64,000 nt of DNA from Roseateles_E cavernae. GTDB taxonomy: Bacteria; Pseudomonadota; Gammaproteobacteria; Burkholderiales; Burkholderiaceae_C. The DNA lies in assembly GCF_040187885.1 (NCBI RefSeq), contig NZ_JBDPLH010000013.1, positions 1 through 64,000 on the forward strand. The letters run 5' to 3'. Below are positions 41,875 through 50,309 of the stretch, piece by piece (position 1 is the first letter of the stretch; each line of letters begins with the position of its first letter). The notes under the pieces are model-generated. The model was not told the origin of the DNA. It saw nothing but the letters and a program-made list of their open reading frames with translations, and made no database searches. Made by a program: the position numbers and the translations under genes.

Positions 41875-43189
41875 CTGCCGGCAACACGGTGGCCGCGCAG
41901 TCACCAAAGCCGATGCGACGCGCGCCGTCCTTGTGCGCGTAGCCGCGCAGTATCAGCGTGTCACCGTCCTGCAAGAAGCTGCGTGTCTCACCATTGGCCA
42001 GGGTCAGGGCTTGCTTTCCCCCCTGCGACAGCTCCAGCAGCGAGCCGCCCTCCTCGGCCGCCGGCCCGCTCTGGGTGCCGGTGCCCAGCAGATCGCCGGG
42101 CTGCAGATTGCAGCCATTGCTGGCGTGGTGCGTCAGCATCTGGGCCAGGGTCCAGTAGGCCGACTCCCCGAAGTTGGAACGCATCAGCCGGGTCGGCGCC
42201 TGGCGGGCCGCGCGCATCTGTGCGGTCTGCAGCCAGACCTCCAGCTCGATCGCGTAGCCGCCCTCGGCGCGGTTCTTCGCCGAGTCCAGATAGGGCAGCG
42301 GCTGCGGATCCTCGGCCGGATGGGCGAAGGCGCAGCGGAAGGGTTCCAGCGCCTCCATCGTGACGATCCAGGGCGAGATCGTGGTCGCGAAGTTCTTGGC
42401 CAGGAAGGGGCCTAGCGGCTGGTACTCCCAGGCCTGCATATCGCGGGCCGACCAGTCGTTCAGCAGGGTCAGGCCGAACAGATGCGCGTCGGCCTGCTCG
42501 ATGGGAATCGGCTCGCCCAGCGCATTGCCGCCGGAGACGAACACGCCCAGCTCCAGCTCGTAGTCCAGCCGTTTGCAGGGCGCGCGCTCCGGCACGGTGG
42601 CGCCCGGCGGCATCAGCTGGCCCAGCGGGCGGCGCACCTGCTGGCCCGAGACGCCGATCGAGGAGCTACGGCCGTGATAGCCGATGGGCACCCATTTGTA
42701 GTTGGGCAGCAGCGGGTTGTCGGGGCGGAACAGCTTGCCCACCGTGGTCGCGTGGTGGATGCCGGTATAGAAGTCGGTGTAGTCGCCGATGCGGCAAGGC
42801 ACAGCCATCTGCGCGGCGCTCTGCGCCAGCAGGCAAGGCGTCAGCGCAGCTTGCTGCTTGCTGTCCGCGGCCAGCGCCTCGAACAAGGCGTGGCGCAGCA
42901 GCCGGCGCTTGTCGGCAGGCTGGGCCATGAAGGCGTTCAGATCGCCCTCGGCCAGCGGCTGCAGCAGCACCTGGACCGCGCTGCTCCAGCGCCCGGCACT
43001 GGCGGCCAGCCTGAGGTCCAGGATCTGATCGCCGATCGCGACGCCGACGCGGGCGCTCTCGTTCGTGCCGGCGCGGCGGAACAGGCCGTAGGGCAGGTTC
43101 TGGATCGGGAATTCGCTGTCGGCGGCATTGGCCGAGGCCACCCAGCTCTGGGCGGCGGCGTCATGGGTGTGGTCGATGGAAGAGCTCAT
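41864..43189 (-). CDS. fahA: Fumarylacetoacetase
   Basis: The 441-residue enzyme cleaves fumarylacetoacetate to fumarate and acetoacetate, the last step of tyrosine/phenylalanine and homogentisate breakdown. It has the small N-terminal barrel domain (FPIQNLPYGLFRR, about residue 28) and the FAH catalytic domain with DYTDFYTGIHHATTVGK (about residue 138, catalytic His) and metal-site EDWS/NDWSARDMQAWEY region (about residue 240). ATG 43189 overlaps the hmgA stop by four bases. Confidence 0.97.
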   Translation of the reverse strand: MSSSIDHTHDAAAQSWVASANAADSEFPIQNLPYGLFRRAGTNESARVGVAIGDQILDLRLAASAGRWSSAVQVLLQPLAEGDLNAFMAQPADKRRLLRHALFEALAADSKQQAALTPCLLAQSAAQMAVPCRIGDYTDFYTGIHHATTVGKLFRPDNPLLPNYKWVPIGYHGRSSSIGVSGQQVRRPLGQLMPPGATVPERAPCKRLDYELELGVFVSGGNALGEPIPIEQADAHLFGLTLLNDWSARDMQAWEYQPLGPFLAKNFATTISPWIVTMEALEPFRCAFAHPAEDPQPLPYLDSAKNRAEGGYAIELEVWLQTAQMRAARQAPTRLMRSNFGESAYWTLAQMLTHHASNGCNLQPGDLLGTGTQSGPAAEEGGSLLELSQGGKQALTLANGETRSFLQDGDTLILRGYAHKDGARRIGFGDCAATVLPAVTR

Positions 43190-44478
43190 GCTTGTGCGGG
43201 AAAGTTGTCTTTGAGATCGCGCCAGCAGTCGGCATAGCCGCTGTCCAGCGCGCCGCCCTTCATGGCGAACTCGGTCGGCAGCAGACGCCAGCGGGTCTCG
43301 AACATAAAGGCCAGGGTGTTGTCCAGTTTGTGCGGCGTCAGGTCCGCGCCGCTGGCCTTGGCGAAGGCCTCGGTGTCGGGGCCGTGCGGCACCATCGCAT
43401 TGTGCAGGCTGGATGCGCCCGGCTTGAAGCCGCCGGGCTTGGCGTCGTACTGGCCGGTCACCAGGCCCATGAACTCGCTCATCACATTGCGGTGATACCA
43501 GGGCGGGCGGAAGGTGTCCTCGGCCACCATCCAGCGCGGCGGGAAGATCACGAAGTCCAGATTGGCCCAGCCGGCGGTGTCCGAGGGCGAGGTCAGCACC
43601 GTGAAGATGCTGGGGTCCGGATGATCGAAGCTGATCGAGCCTATGGTCATGAAGTGGGCCGTGTCGTACTTGTAGGGCGCCAGATTGCCATGCCAGGCGA
43701 CGACATTGAACGGCGTATGGGCCTGGCGCGCGGACCACAGCCGGCCGCCGAACTTCTTGACCATCTCGTAATCACCGGCGCCCTCCTCGAAATCAGCGAC
43801 CGGCGCCAGAAAGTCGCGCGGATTGGCCAGCCCATTCGAGCCTATAGGCCCCAGCTCGGGCAGGCGCAACGCCGCACCGTAGTTCTCGCAGACATAGCCG
43901 CGCGAGGGCCCGTCGACCTCGACCTTGAAAGCCAGGCCGCGCGGGATCAGCGCGATCTCGCCGGGCCGCAGCGCCAGCAGGCCCAGCTCGGTGCGTATGC
44001 GCAGGCCGCCCTGCTGCGGCACGATCAGCAACTCGCCGTCGGCATTGACGAAGGCACGCCGGTCCATCGAGCGATTGGCCAGATACAGATGGGCGGCCAT
44101 GCCGAGCTGGGCATCGGGATCGCCGTTGACGACCAGGGTGCGCAGGCCCTCGATGAAGTCGGTCGGCGCCTCGGGAACCGGCGTGGGCGCCCAGCGCAGC
44201 GGATCGGGCGGCACGGCCTGGCCCTGGGCAGCGCCGGTCTTCAGCCAGCCATGGTCCAGCGGCGCATAGCCACCGACCACCACCGAGGGCTGGCGCCGGT
44301 ACATCCAGGTCCTCAGGTTCTCGGCGCGCGGCGCGGTGAAGGCCGTGCCCGAGATCAGCTCGGCATAGAGGCCGTGGGCCACCTGCTGCGGGCTGTTGCG
44401 CCCGATCGGCAGGCTGCCGGCGCGGGCCTCGCTGGCATGCTCGTTGCCGAAGCCCGATTGGTACTTGAGTTCGCTCAT
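43186..44478 (-). CDS. hmgA: Homogentisate 1,2-dioxygenase
   Basis: The 430-residue iron dioxygenase opens homogentisate to maleylacetoacetate. It begins with the family start LKYQSGFGNEH and carries the iron-site region PPRWMVAEDTFRPPWYHRN, split here for brevity (about residues 310-330) with His and Glu ligands. It is followed by fahA; no maleylacetoacetate isomerase gene lies in the window. Hmg and Fah form the core of the operon 41864-48803. Confidence 0.97.
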   Translation of the reverse strand: MSELKYQSGFGNEHASEARAGSLPIGRNSPQQVAHGLYAELISGTAFTAPRAENLRTWMYRRQPSVVVGGYAPLDHGWLKTGAAQGQAVPPDPLRWAPTPVPEAPTDFIEGLRTLVVNGDPDAQLGMAAHLYLANRSMDRRAFVNADGELLIVPQQGGLRIRTELGLLALRPGEIALIPRGLAFKVEVDGPSRGYVCENYGAALRLPELGPIGSNGLANPRDFLAPVADFEEGAGDYEMVKKFGGRLWSARQAHTPFNVVAWHGNLAPYKYDTAHFMTIGSISFDHPDPSIFTVLTSPSDTAGWANLDFVIFPPRWMVAEDTFRPPWYHRNVMSEFMGLVTGQYDAKPGGFKPGASSLHNAMVPHGPDTEAFAKASGADLTPHKLDNTLAFMFETRWRLLPTEFAMKGGALDSGYADCWRDLKDNFPAQA

Positions 44479-44485
44479 CTGCGCA

Positions 44486-45448
44486 TCAGTCCAGTTTGAT
44501 ATTGGCGGCCTTGATCACCTGCCCCCATTTGGCCAGCTCCTGCTTCCAGTAGGCGCGCATCTGCTCGGGCGTGCCGCCCAGCGCCTCCAGGCCCAGGGTC
44601 TGGAAGCGCGCCTTCACGGCGGTGCTGGCCAGTGCGTCCTGCAGCGCCTTGTTCAGCGTTGCGATCACCGGGGCTGGCGTGCCGGCCGGCACGACCAGGC
44701 CCTGCCAGGCATAGGCCTCGAAACCGGGCAGGCCCTGCTCGGCAAAGGTCGGCACCTCGGCAAAGGTCTTGATGCGGGCCGGGCTGGCCACGGCCAGCGC
44801 GCGCAGCTTGCCCGAGAGGATGTGCGGGTAGCCGGCCGCGGTGTCGATGAACATGAAGGGCACCTGGCCGCCGACCACATCCTGCACCGCCGGGGCCGCA
44901 CCGCGGTAGGGAATGTGGGTCAGGCTCAGCTTGGCGCGGTCACGCAGCAGCTCGGTGGCCAGATGATGGGGGCTCCCGGCACCGGGGGTCGCGTAGTTCA
45001 GCCCGTCCTGGGTCTTGGCCCAGGCCAGGAACTCCTTGTAGTTCTTCACCGGCACATTGGCATTGACCACCAGCAGCATCGGAAAGCGTGCCACCAGGCC
45101 CACCGGGGCCAGGTCTTGCTCGGCCTTGTAGGGCAGCTTGCTGTAGAGCCAGGGATTGGCCGCCAGGGTGGCGGTGTCGGCGGTCAGCAGCACCTGGCCA
45201 TCGGCCTTGGACTTGACCACATAGTCCGCGCCGATATTGGTGGCCGCGCCGGGCTTGTTATTGATGATGAGGGTCTGGCCCAGGGTCTGGCCCATGGCCT
45301 CGGCCAGGCTGCGGGCCACCACATCGGCGCCACCGCCGGCCGGATAGGGCACGACCCACTCGACCGGCTTGTCGGGATAGGCAAAAGCCGGCGTGGCGGC
45401 AGCGGCGGCCAGACTCAGGAGCAGGGAACGGCGGGACACAAGAAACAT
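44486..45448 (-). CDS. Bug-family (TctC-like) periplasmic solute-binding protein
   Basis: The 320-residue protein has a signal peptide (about residues 1-23, SLLLSLAAAAATPAFA) and the Bug fold with the VVPYPAGGGADVVARSLAE motif (about residue 35) and INNKPGAATNIGADYV. Bug proteins bind carboxylates, amino acids or aromatics and often lack a linked transporter, which is the case here. Lying between the DUF2783 gene and hmgA, it probably binds the pathway's aromatic acid. It could use TctBA permeases elsewhere, for example those at 217-2203. Confidence 0.93.
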   Translation of the reverse strand: MFLVSRRSLLLSLAAAAATPAFAYPDKPVEWVVPYPAGGGADVVARSLAEAMGQTLGQTLIINNKPGAATNIGADYVVKSKADGQVLLTADTATLAANPWLYSKLPYKAEQDLAPVGLVARFPMLLVVNANVPVKNYKEFLAWAKTQDGLNYATPGAGSPHHLATELLRDRAKLSLTHIPYRGAAPAVQDVVGGQVPFMFIDTAAGYPHILSGKLRALAVASPARIKTFAEVPTFAEQGLPGFEAYAWQGLVVPAGTPAPVIATLNKALQDALASTAVKARFQTLGLEALGGTPEQMRAYWKQELAKWGQVIKAANIKLD

Positions 45449-45479
45449 GGATCAGGACTCGCTTGGAAGAGGAAGGAAA

Positions 45480-45686
45480 TCAGGAAGCCGCCAGCGTGTT
45501 GGCACGGGCCAGCGCCAGCGCCTCATCGAGCAACTCACGCTCGCCGACGTGGTTGGCCAGTATCAGCACCAGCTTGGCCAGCAGCATGTCGGCCTGCTCG
45601 TCGCCCAGATCGCGCTGGGCCTCGATCAAGGCTTCGTAAAAGCCATCGGGATCGGCGATATGGGGGCTGCGTATCAAACGGCTCAT
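45480..45686 (-). CDS. DUF2783 small protein, candidate monooxygenase coupling partner
   Basis: The 68-residue acidic, probably helical protein (starts MSRLIRSPHIADPDGFYEAL) has no obvious domain. It overlaps the stop of the FAD monooxygenase gene by four bases, implying a fixed partner. In Pseudomonas putida 3-hydroxyphenylacetate 6-hydroxylase is reported as a flavoprotein MhaA plus a small coupling protein MhaB; this pair next to hmgA-fahA would fit. That equivalence is by analogy of size and context. Confidence 0.7.
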   Translation of the reverse strand: MSRLIRSPHIADPDGFYEALIEAQRDLGDEQADMLLAKLVLILANHVGERELLDEALALARANTLAAS

Positions 45687-47269
45687 GAGGGCAACACTCC
45701 CAGGCAGCGCCGCAGCGCGGCTTGGATCTTGGCCGCATCGAAGCGGCGCCAGCGCGCGGCCAGATGCTGGTCGGGGCGTATCAGGTAGACGCTGCCGGGC
45801 CGCGCGTCATAGCGCTCGGCCAGCAGGCCATCGGCCGGCACGATCAGCGGCAGGGCCACGGTATCGCCGACGCTGACCGGCTCGGCCGGGCCGAAGCTCA
45901 GCAGCGTGAAAAAGCCCTGGCCCAGCTGATGGAGCAGCCAGCCCTCGCCCAGCGGCGCATCGAGACAGGGGCTGCCGGGGCGCAGCGTGCCGGCAAACTC
46001 ATCCTGGTCGGGCGTGTTCAGCGGCGAGCCGGCGTAATGGGTGGGCGTCGACAGCCGGCCGCTATTGACCAGGGGCCGGGCAAAGGCCTCGGTCTTGGCC
46101 AGCTCCAGCACCGCATTGCGCAGGCGCAGCGAGGCGCGGCTCTTGGGGCTGATGAAGTCGGTCGCGCGGGTCGAGTTCAGGATGTTCTCGTCGGCTGCGG
46201 CGGCGCGTTCGATCTGGTAGCTGTCCAGCAGGCTTTCGGGCGCGGCGCCGTCCAGCACCGCCTTGAGCTTCCAGCCCAGATTGTCGGCATCCTGCACGCC
46301 GCTGTTGGCGCCGCGCGCGCCGAAGGGCGAGACCTGGTGCGCCGCATCGCCGAGCAGCAGCACCCGGCCCTGGCGGAAGGTCCTGGCGCGCCGGCAGGCG
46401 AACTGGTAGACCGACACCCATTCCAGCTCGAATTCGACATCCGGGCCCAGCATCGCCTGGATGCGCGGAATCACCTTCTCGGGCTTCTTCTCCTCGGCCG
46501 GATCGGCATCGCGGCCGAGCTGGAAATCAATGCGCCAGACGCCGTCGCATTGCTTGTGCAGCAGCACCGACTGGCCGCGGTGGAAGGGTGGATCGAACCA
46601 GAACCAGCGTTCGGTGGGGAAGTCCGCCTTCATGATGACGTCGGCGATCAAGAAGCGGTCCTGAAAGACCTGGCCCTCGAAGTCCAGGCCCAGCATGCGG
46701 CGGGTGTCGCTGCCGGCACCGTCGCAGGCCAGCAGCCACTGAGCCTGCAGCTGGAACTGGCCATCCGGGGTCTCCACCGTCAGCGTCGCGGCCTCCTCGC
46801 CCTGCTCCAAGGCCACCAGTCTGTGCTTCCACGCCAGCGTGATCAGCGGCTGGGCCTCGCAGGCGGCGACCAGGCGCTCTTCCAGATGGTATTGCTGCAG
46901 ATTGACCATGGCCGGCAGCTGGTGGGCCGGCTGCGGCAGCAGATCGAACTGGTAGGCCAGCTCGTCGCGGAAGAACACCTTGCCGACCTGCCAACGCACG
47001 CCCTGCCCGGCCAGCGCAGCGCCGACGCCCAGGCGGTCCCAGATCTCCAGCGAGCGCTTGGCATAGCAGACCGCGCGCGAGCCCTGGCTGACGCTGTTGT
47101 TGTCGTCCAGCAGCAGCACCGGAATGCCGCGCGCGGCGCAGTCCAGCGCGGCCGTCAGCCCCACCGGACCGGCGCCGATGATGACGACCGGATGGCGCAA
47201 AACCTGGCCCTCGCGCTGGGCCGGGCTCTGCCGGTAGTCGTAGACCGGGAAGGTATAGGTCTTCAGCAT
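45683..47269 (-). CDS. FAD-dependent aromatic monooxygenase (MhaA/MhpA-like)
   Basis: The 528-residue class A flavoprotein hydroxylase has the Rossmann GxGxxG motif IIGAGPVGLTAA (about residue 30), the second FAD motif GDAAHQVSPFGARGANSGVQ (about residue 305-325) and the DG-type segment LLACDGAGSDTRR (about residue 182). Length and layout match phenol-type hydroxylases such as MhpA and MhaA. Context (DUF2783 partner, Bug protein, hmgA, fahA) suggests hydroxylation of 3-hydroxyphenylacetate to homogentisate, though 4-hydroxyphenylacetate or another phenol is possible. Confidence 0.88.
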   Translation of the reverse strand: MLKTYTFPVYDYRQSPAQREGQVLRHPVVIIGAGPVGLTAALDCAARGIPVLLLDDNNSVSQGSRAVCYAKRSLEIWDRLGVGAALAGQGVRWQVGKVFFRDELAYQFDLLPQPAHQLPAMVNLQQYHLEERLVAACEAQPLITLAWKHRLVALEQGEEAATLTVETPDGQFQLQAQWLLACDGAGSDTRRMLGLDFEGQVFQDRFLIADVIMKADFPTERWFWFDPPFHRGQSVLLHKQCDGVWRIDFQLGRDADPAEEKKPEKVIPRIQAMLGPDVEFELEWVSVYQFACRRARTFRQGRVLLLGDAAHQVSPFGARGANSGVQDADNLGWKLKAVLDGAAPESLLDSYQIERAAAADENILNSTRATDFISPKSRASLRLRNAVLELAKTEAFARPLVNSGRLSTPTHYAGSPLNTPDQDEFAGTLRPGSPCLDAPLGEGWLLHQLGQGFFTLLSFGPAEPVSVGDTVALPLIVPADGLLAERYDARPGSVYLIRPDQHLAARWRRFDAAKIQAALRRCLGVLPS

Positions 47270-47278
47270 GGGCCGGCC

Positions 47279-47824
47279 TCAGTGCGCCTGGGCCTGGAAT
47301 TCCTTGTCGTGCATCCAGGCCGCATGCTTGGGCGCACGCTTGGTCTGGCTCCACTCCTCCAGCATCTGCCATTTGCAGGCATCGAGCTGCGCATACATGG
47401 CCGGCGTGCCGACATCGGCCGCCAGCTCGACGCGGTGGCCGTTGGGGTCGAAGAAGTAGATGCTTTTGAAGAGGGTGTGATCGGTGACACCGATCACCTC
47501 GATGCCGGCCGCTTCCAGCTCGGTCTTCTTGGCCTCCAGCTCGGCCACGCTGCCGACCTTGAAGGCGATGTGCTGCACCCATTCCGGCGTATTGGCGTCA
47601 CGGCCCATGGGCTTGGCCGTCGGCAGCTCGAAGAAGGCCAGCACATTGCCGCCGCCGGCATCGAGGAAGAGATGCATATAGGGGTCCTCGGCCTTGGTGG
47701 ACGGCACCTTGTCCTCGGCAATGGCCAGTACAAAGTCCATGCCCAGATGCTGGCCGTACCACTGCACCGTGGTCTTGGCGTCCAGGCAGCGGTAGGCGAC
47801 GTGGTGGATGCGTTCGATCTTCAT
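47279..47824 (-). CDS. VOC-family protein (glyoxalase/dioxygenase fold)
   Basis: The 181-residue product shows the VOC metal-site pattern: RIHHVAYRC (about residues 4-12), VQHIAFKV (about residue 84) and HRVELAAD (about residue 131) supply the usual His and Glu ligands. It is in one operon with the FAD monooxygenase (9-base gap). A ring-cleaving or isomerase role in the pathway is possible but not shown. Length exceeds simple glyoxalases, because of a C-terminal tail rich in Lys, Glu and Trp. Confidence 0.85.
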   Translation of the reverse strand: MKIERIHHVAYRCLDAKTTVQWYGQHLGMDFVLAIAEDKVPSTKAEDPYMHLFLDAGGGNVLAFFELPTAKPMGRDANTPEWVQHIAFKVGSVAELEAKKTELEAAGIEVIGVTDHTLFKSIYFFDPNGHRVELAADVGTPAMYAQLDACKWQMLEEWSQTKRAPKHAAWMHDKEFQAQAH

Positions 47825-47837
47825 CGCTGACTCTCCC

Positions 47838-48803
47838 TCAGGCCTTGATGTCTTCCAGCGCCTGCCACATCGCGATATCGCGCTCGGCGGTCCAGATGCG
47901 CGGGTCCGGGTACTGGGTGGCTTCGTCATAGGCACGGGTCACATCGAAAGGCATGCAATGGGCAAAGATCACCCACTGGCCGTACTTCGGTGCCAGGCGC
48001 TCATAGGTCTCGCGGTACACCGTCTTCAGATCGCGGCCCGCGCTGGCCCCGGCCTTGACGCTCTCGTAGAGCTCGGAGACAAAGGCGCGCGTGCCCGACA
48101 GGCCGGCCGCCACCTCGGCCGGGTTCTGCAGCGCGCGGCCGCGGCCGGGCACCAGCTTCTCGGGCTTCAGCGCGGCGATATTGTCCAGGGTCTGCGGCCA
48201 GTCCTTGAAGTAGGCGTCGCCGGCATAGGGCGTGGCGTCGAACTCGACCAGATCGCCGGAGAACAGGACCTTGTCCTGCGGCAGCCAGACCACCGTGTCC
48301 CCCTTGGTATGGCCACGCCCCAGCTGCAGGATCTGCACCTCGAGCTTGCCGAGGAACATCGTCATCTTGCCGGTGAAGGTGACGGTGGGCCAGGTCATGC
48401 CATCCGGCACCGACTCGACCGCCTGGAACAGCCGCGGGAAGCGGCCGATCTCGCTGGCCTTGTCTTGCTCGCCGCGCTCGACGATCAGATCAAACGTGTC
48501 CTGGCTGGCGATGATGTGCTCGGGCTGGTAGGCGCTGGCGCCCAGCACCCGCACCGCGTGATAGTGGCTTAGCAGCACATACTTGATCGGCTTGTCGGTG
48601 ACCTCGCGGATGCGGCGGATCACGTCCTGGGCCATCACCGGCGTGGCCTGGGTGTCGATCACCATCACCGCGTCATCGCCGATCACGATGCCGGTGTTCG
48701 GATCGCCCTCGGCCGTGTAGGCCCAGGCATGGTCGGACAGCTTGTCGAAGCTGACCTTCTTGACCTCCAGATCGGCTTGGGACGCAAAAGTCTTGGTGTT
48801 CAT
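47838..48803 (-). CDS. MBL-fold metallo-hydrolase with degenerate HxHxDH motif
   Basis: The 321-residue product has the MBL plan: a TGIVIGDDAVMVIDTQ strand-turn (about residue 38), SHYHAVR in the place of HxHxDH (His80 and His82 present, the Asp and second His replaced by Val84 and Arg85), then GHTKGDTVV (His near residue 178), SGDLV (Asp) and a late AHCMPFD. The missing metal-2 ligands suggest a single-metal or altered enzyme. It is the first gene of the operon, next to the divergent IclR regulator. Substrate unknown. Confidence 0.85.
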   Translation of the reverse strand: MNTKTFASQADLEVKKVSFDKLSDHAWAYTAEGDPNTGIVIGDDAVMVIDTQATPVMAQDVIRRIREVTDKPIKYVLLSHYHAVRVLGASAYQPEHIIASQDTFDLIVERGEQDKASEIGRFPRLFQAVESVPDGMTWPTVTFTGKMTMFLGKLEVQILQLGRGHTKGDTVVWLPQDKVLFSGDLVEFDATPYAGDAYFKDWPQTLDNIAALKPEKLVPGRGRALQNPAEVAAGLSGTRAFVSELYESVKAGASAGRDLKTVYRETYERLAPKYGQWVIFAHCMPFDVTRAYDEATQYPDPRIWTAERDIAMWQALEDIKA

Positions 48804-48840
48804 GGTGGCGGCGGCTGGTTTCGGGTGGCAGGCAGATCGG

Positions 48841-48883
48841 GAATGAATTTAATCTTTGACAAATTCATTCGCCTATAACGAAT
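48841..48883. promoter_or_regulatory. Inverted repeats between the homogentisate operon and its IclR regulator
   Basis: GAATGAATTT (48841-48850) and AAATTCATTC (48861-48870) form a perfect 10-base inverted repeat with a 10-base spacer. ATTCG (48867-48871) and CGAAT (48879-48883) form a second repeat with a 7-base spacer. The AT-rich 145-base region between divergent genes is the natural place for IclR-type operators. Binding is inferred. Confidence 0.5.
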
Positions 48884-48948
48884 CAACAGCTTGATCTTAG
48901 TCATCGCGTTTGTTAATGTCTAATTGATTGTTTTAGGTAGAAACCCTA

Positions 48949-49728
48949 GTGAAGCCCAGCGACGCAGAGACGAACCCGACCGAACGCGGCCCGCGCGGCA
49001 TCCAGAGCGTGGAGGTCGGCGGCCAGTTGCTGATCGCGCTGGCCCACCACGGTCGGCCGCTGGCGCTGAAGGATCTGGCCCGCCAGGCCGAGATGCCCCC
49101 GGCCAAGGCCCACCCCTATCTGGTCAGCTTCATCAAGCTGGGTCTGGTCGAGCAGGAGGCCGGCAGCGGTCGCTATGGCCTGGGTCCGCTGGCCTTGCAG
49201 CTGGGCCTGATCAGCCTGCAGCAGTACGACCCGGTGCGCCTGGCCACGCCGCGCATCGAGGAGCTGGCCCTGCTGCTGGGTCACACGGTGGCGATCGCCG
49301 TCTGGGGCAATCACGGGCCGACCATCGTGCGGGTGGCCGAGGCCTCAAGCCCGGTCCACATCAGCATGCGCCACGGCACGGTGATGAGCCTGGCCGGCAC
49401 CGCCTCGGGCCGGCTGTTCGCCGCCCACCTGCCGCGCGAGCAGGTCCTGGCGGCCGACCCGGCCATCGTCTTCGATGGCGCGCTGGACGATCATCTGGCC
49501 CAGGCCCGGCTGCTGGGCATCGCCCACTCGCATGACGGCGTCGTCGCCGGCGTCAGCGCGCTGGCCGCGCCGGTGTTCGATGACCAGGGCCGCATGGTCC
49601 TGAGCCTGACCGCCATCGGCCCCAGCGGCAGCTTCGACCTGCGCCTGGACGGCGCACTGGCGCAGACGCTCAAGCGGGCCGGGCTGGAGCTGTCGCGTCA
49701 GCTCGGCTGGCGCGCCGTGACGCCCTGA
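48949..49728 (+). CDS. IclR-family transcriptional regulator
   Basis: The 259-residue protein has an N-terminal winged helix (GIQSVEVGGQLLIALAHHGRP, split, about residues 17-37; then LKDLARQAEMPPAKAHPYL) and a C-terminal IclR effector domain (about residues 85-250). GTG 48949 is the start, about 10 bases after AGG. IclR proteins often control aromatic degradation; divergence from the homogentisate operon makes that the likely target. Its stop overlaps the next gene's ATG by one base. Confidence 0.92.
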   Translation: MKPSDAETNPTERGPRGIQSVEVGGQLLIALAHHGRPLALKDLARQAEMPPAKAHPYLVSFIKLGLVEQEAGSGRYGLGPLALQLGLISLQQYDPVRLATPRIEELALLLGHTVAIAVWGNHGPTIVRVAEASSPVHISMRHGTVMSLAGTASGRLFAAHLPREQVLAADPAIVFDGALDDHLAQARLLGIAHSHDGVVAGVSALAAPVFDDQGRMVLSLTAIGPSGSFDLRLDGALAQTLKRAGLELSRQLGWRAVTP

Positions 49729-50300
49729 TGGGCAGGCATGAGGAGGCGCTGCGCGCGCTGGTGCGCGCCAGCCCCTGGCTGATGGCGGCGCTGCGGGCCG
49801 CACGAGCGCTGGAGCTGCCGTCCTGGTGCATCGGTGCCGGGGTGCTGCGCAATCTGGTCTGGGATGCCTTGCACGGCCACACCGAACCCTCCCCATTGGC
49901 CGATCTGGATCTGGTGTTCTTCGATGCGCAAGACCTGTCCCCGGCCCGCGATGCGGCGCTGCAGGCCCGCCTGCAACAGGCCCTGCCGGGCATTCCCTGG
50001 GAAGTCACCAACCAGGCCGGCGTGCACCTGTGGTTCGAATCGGTGTTCGGCCATGCGGTGGCGCCGCTGACCTCACTGGAGGATGCGGTGGCCTCCTGGC
50101 CCGAGTACGCAACGGCGGTGGGTGTGCGGCTGGAGGCCGATGAGGGCCTGACGGTGATCGCCCCGCTCGGCCTGGAGGATCTGTTCGCGATGCGGGTGCG
50201 GCGCAACCCGCGCCGCGTCAGCATCGAAACCTACCGCCAGCGTGTCGCGCAAAAGCGCTACGCGCAACGCTGGCCGGCAGTGACCATCATCCTGGCCTGA
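49728..50300 (+). CDS. Nucleotidyltransferase-like protein (COG3575/DUF925 type)
   Basis: The 190-residue protein shows the nucleotidyltransferase-like pattern IGAGVLRNLVWD (about residue 36) and an acidic pair PLADLDLVFFD (about residue 57), typical of this uncharacterised family, whose members are usually annotated as nucleotidyltransferases. Activity and target are unknown. Translational coupling to the IclR regulator (TGATG) is clear. It converges on the FeeM-like gene with a 9-base gap. Confidence 0.82.
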   Translation: MGRHEEALRALVRASPWLMAALRAARALELPSWCIGAGVLRNLVWDALHGHTEPSPLADLDLVFFDAQDLSPARDAALQARLQQALPGIPWEVTNQAGVHLWFESVFGHAVAPLTSLEDAVASWPEYATAVGVRLEADEGLTVIAPLGLEDLFAMRVRRNPRRVSIETYRQRVAQKRYAQRWPAVTIILA

Positions 50301-50309
50301 GGATCCCGT

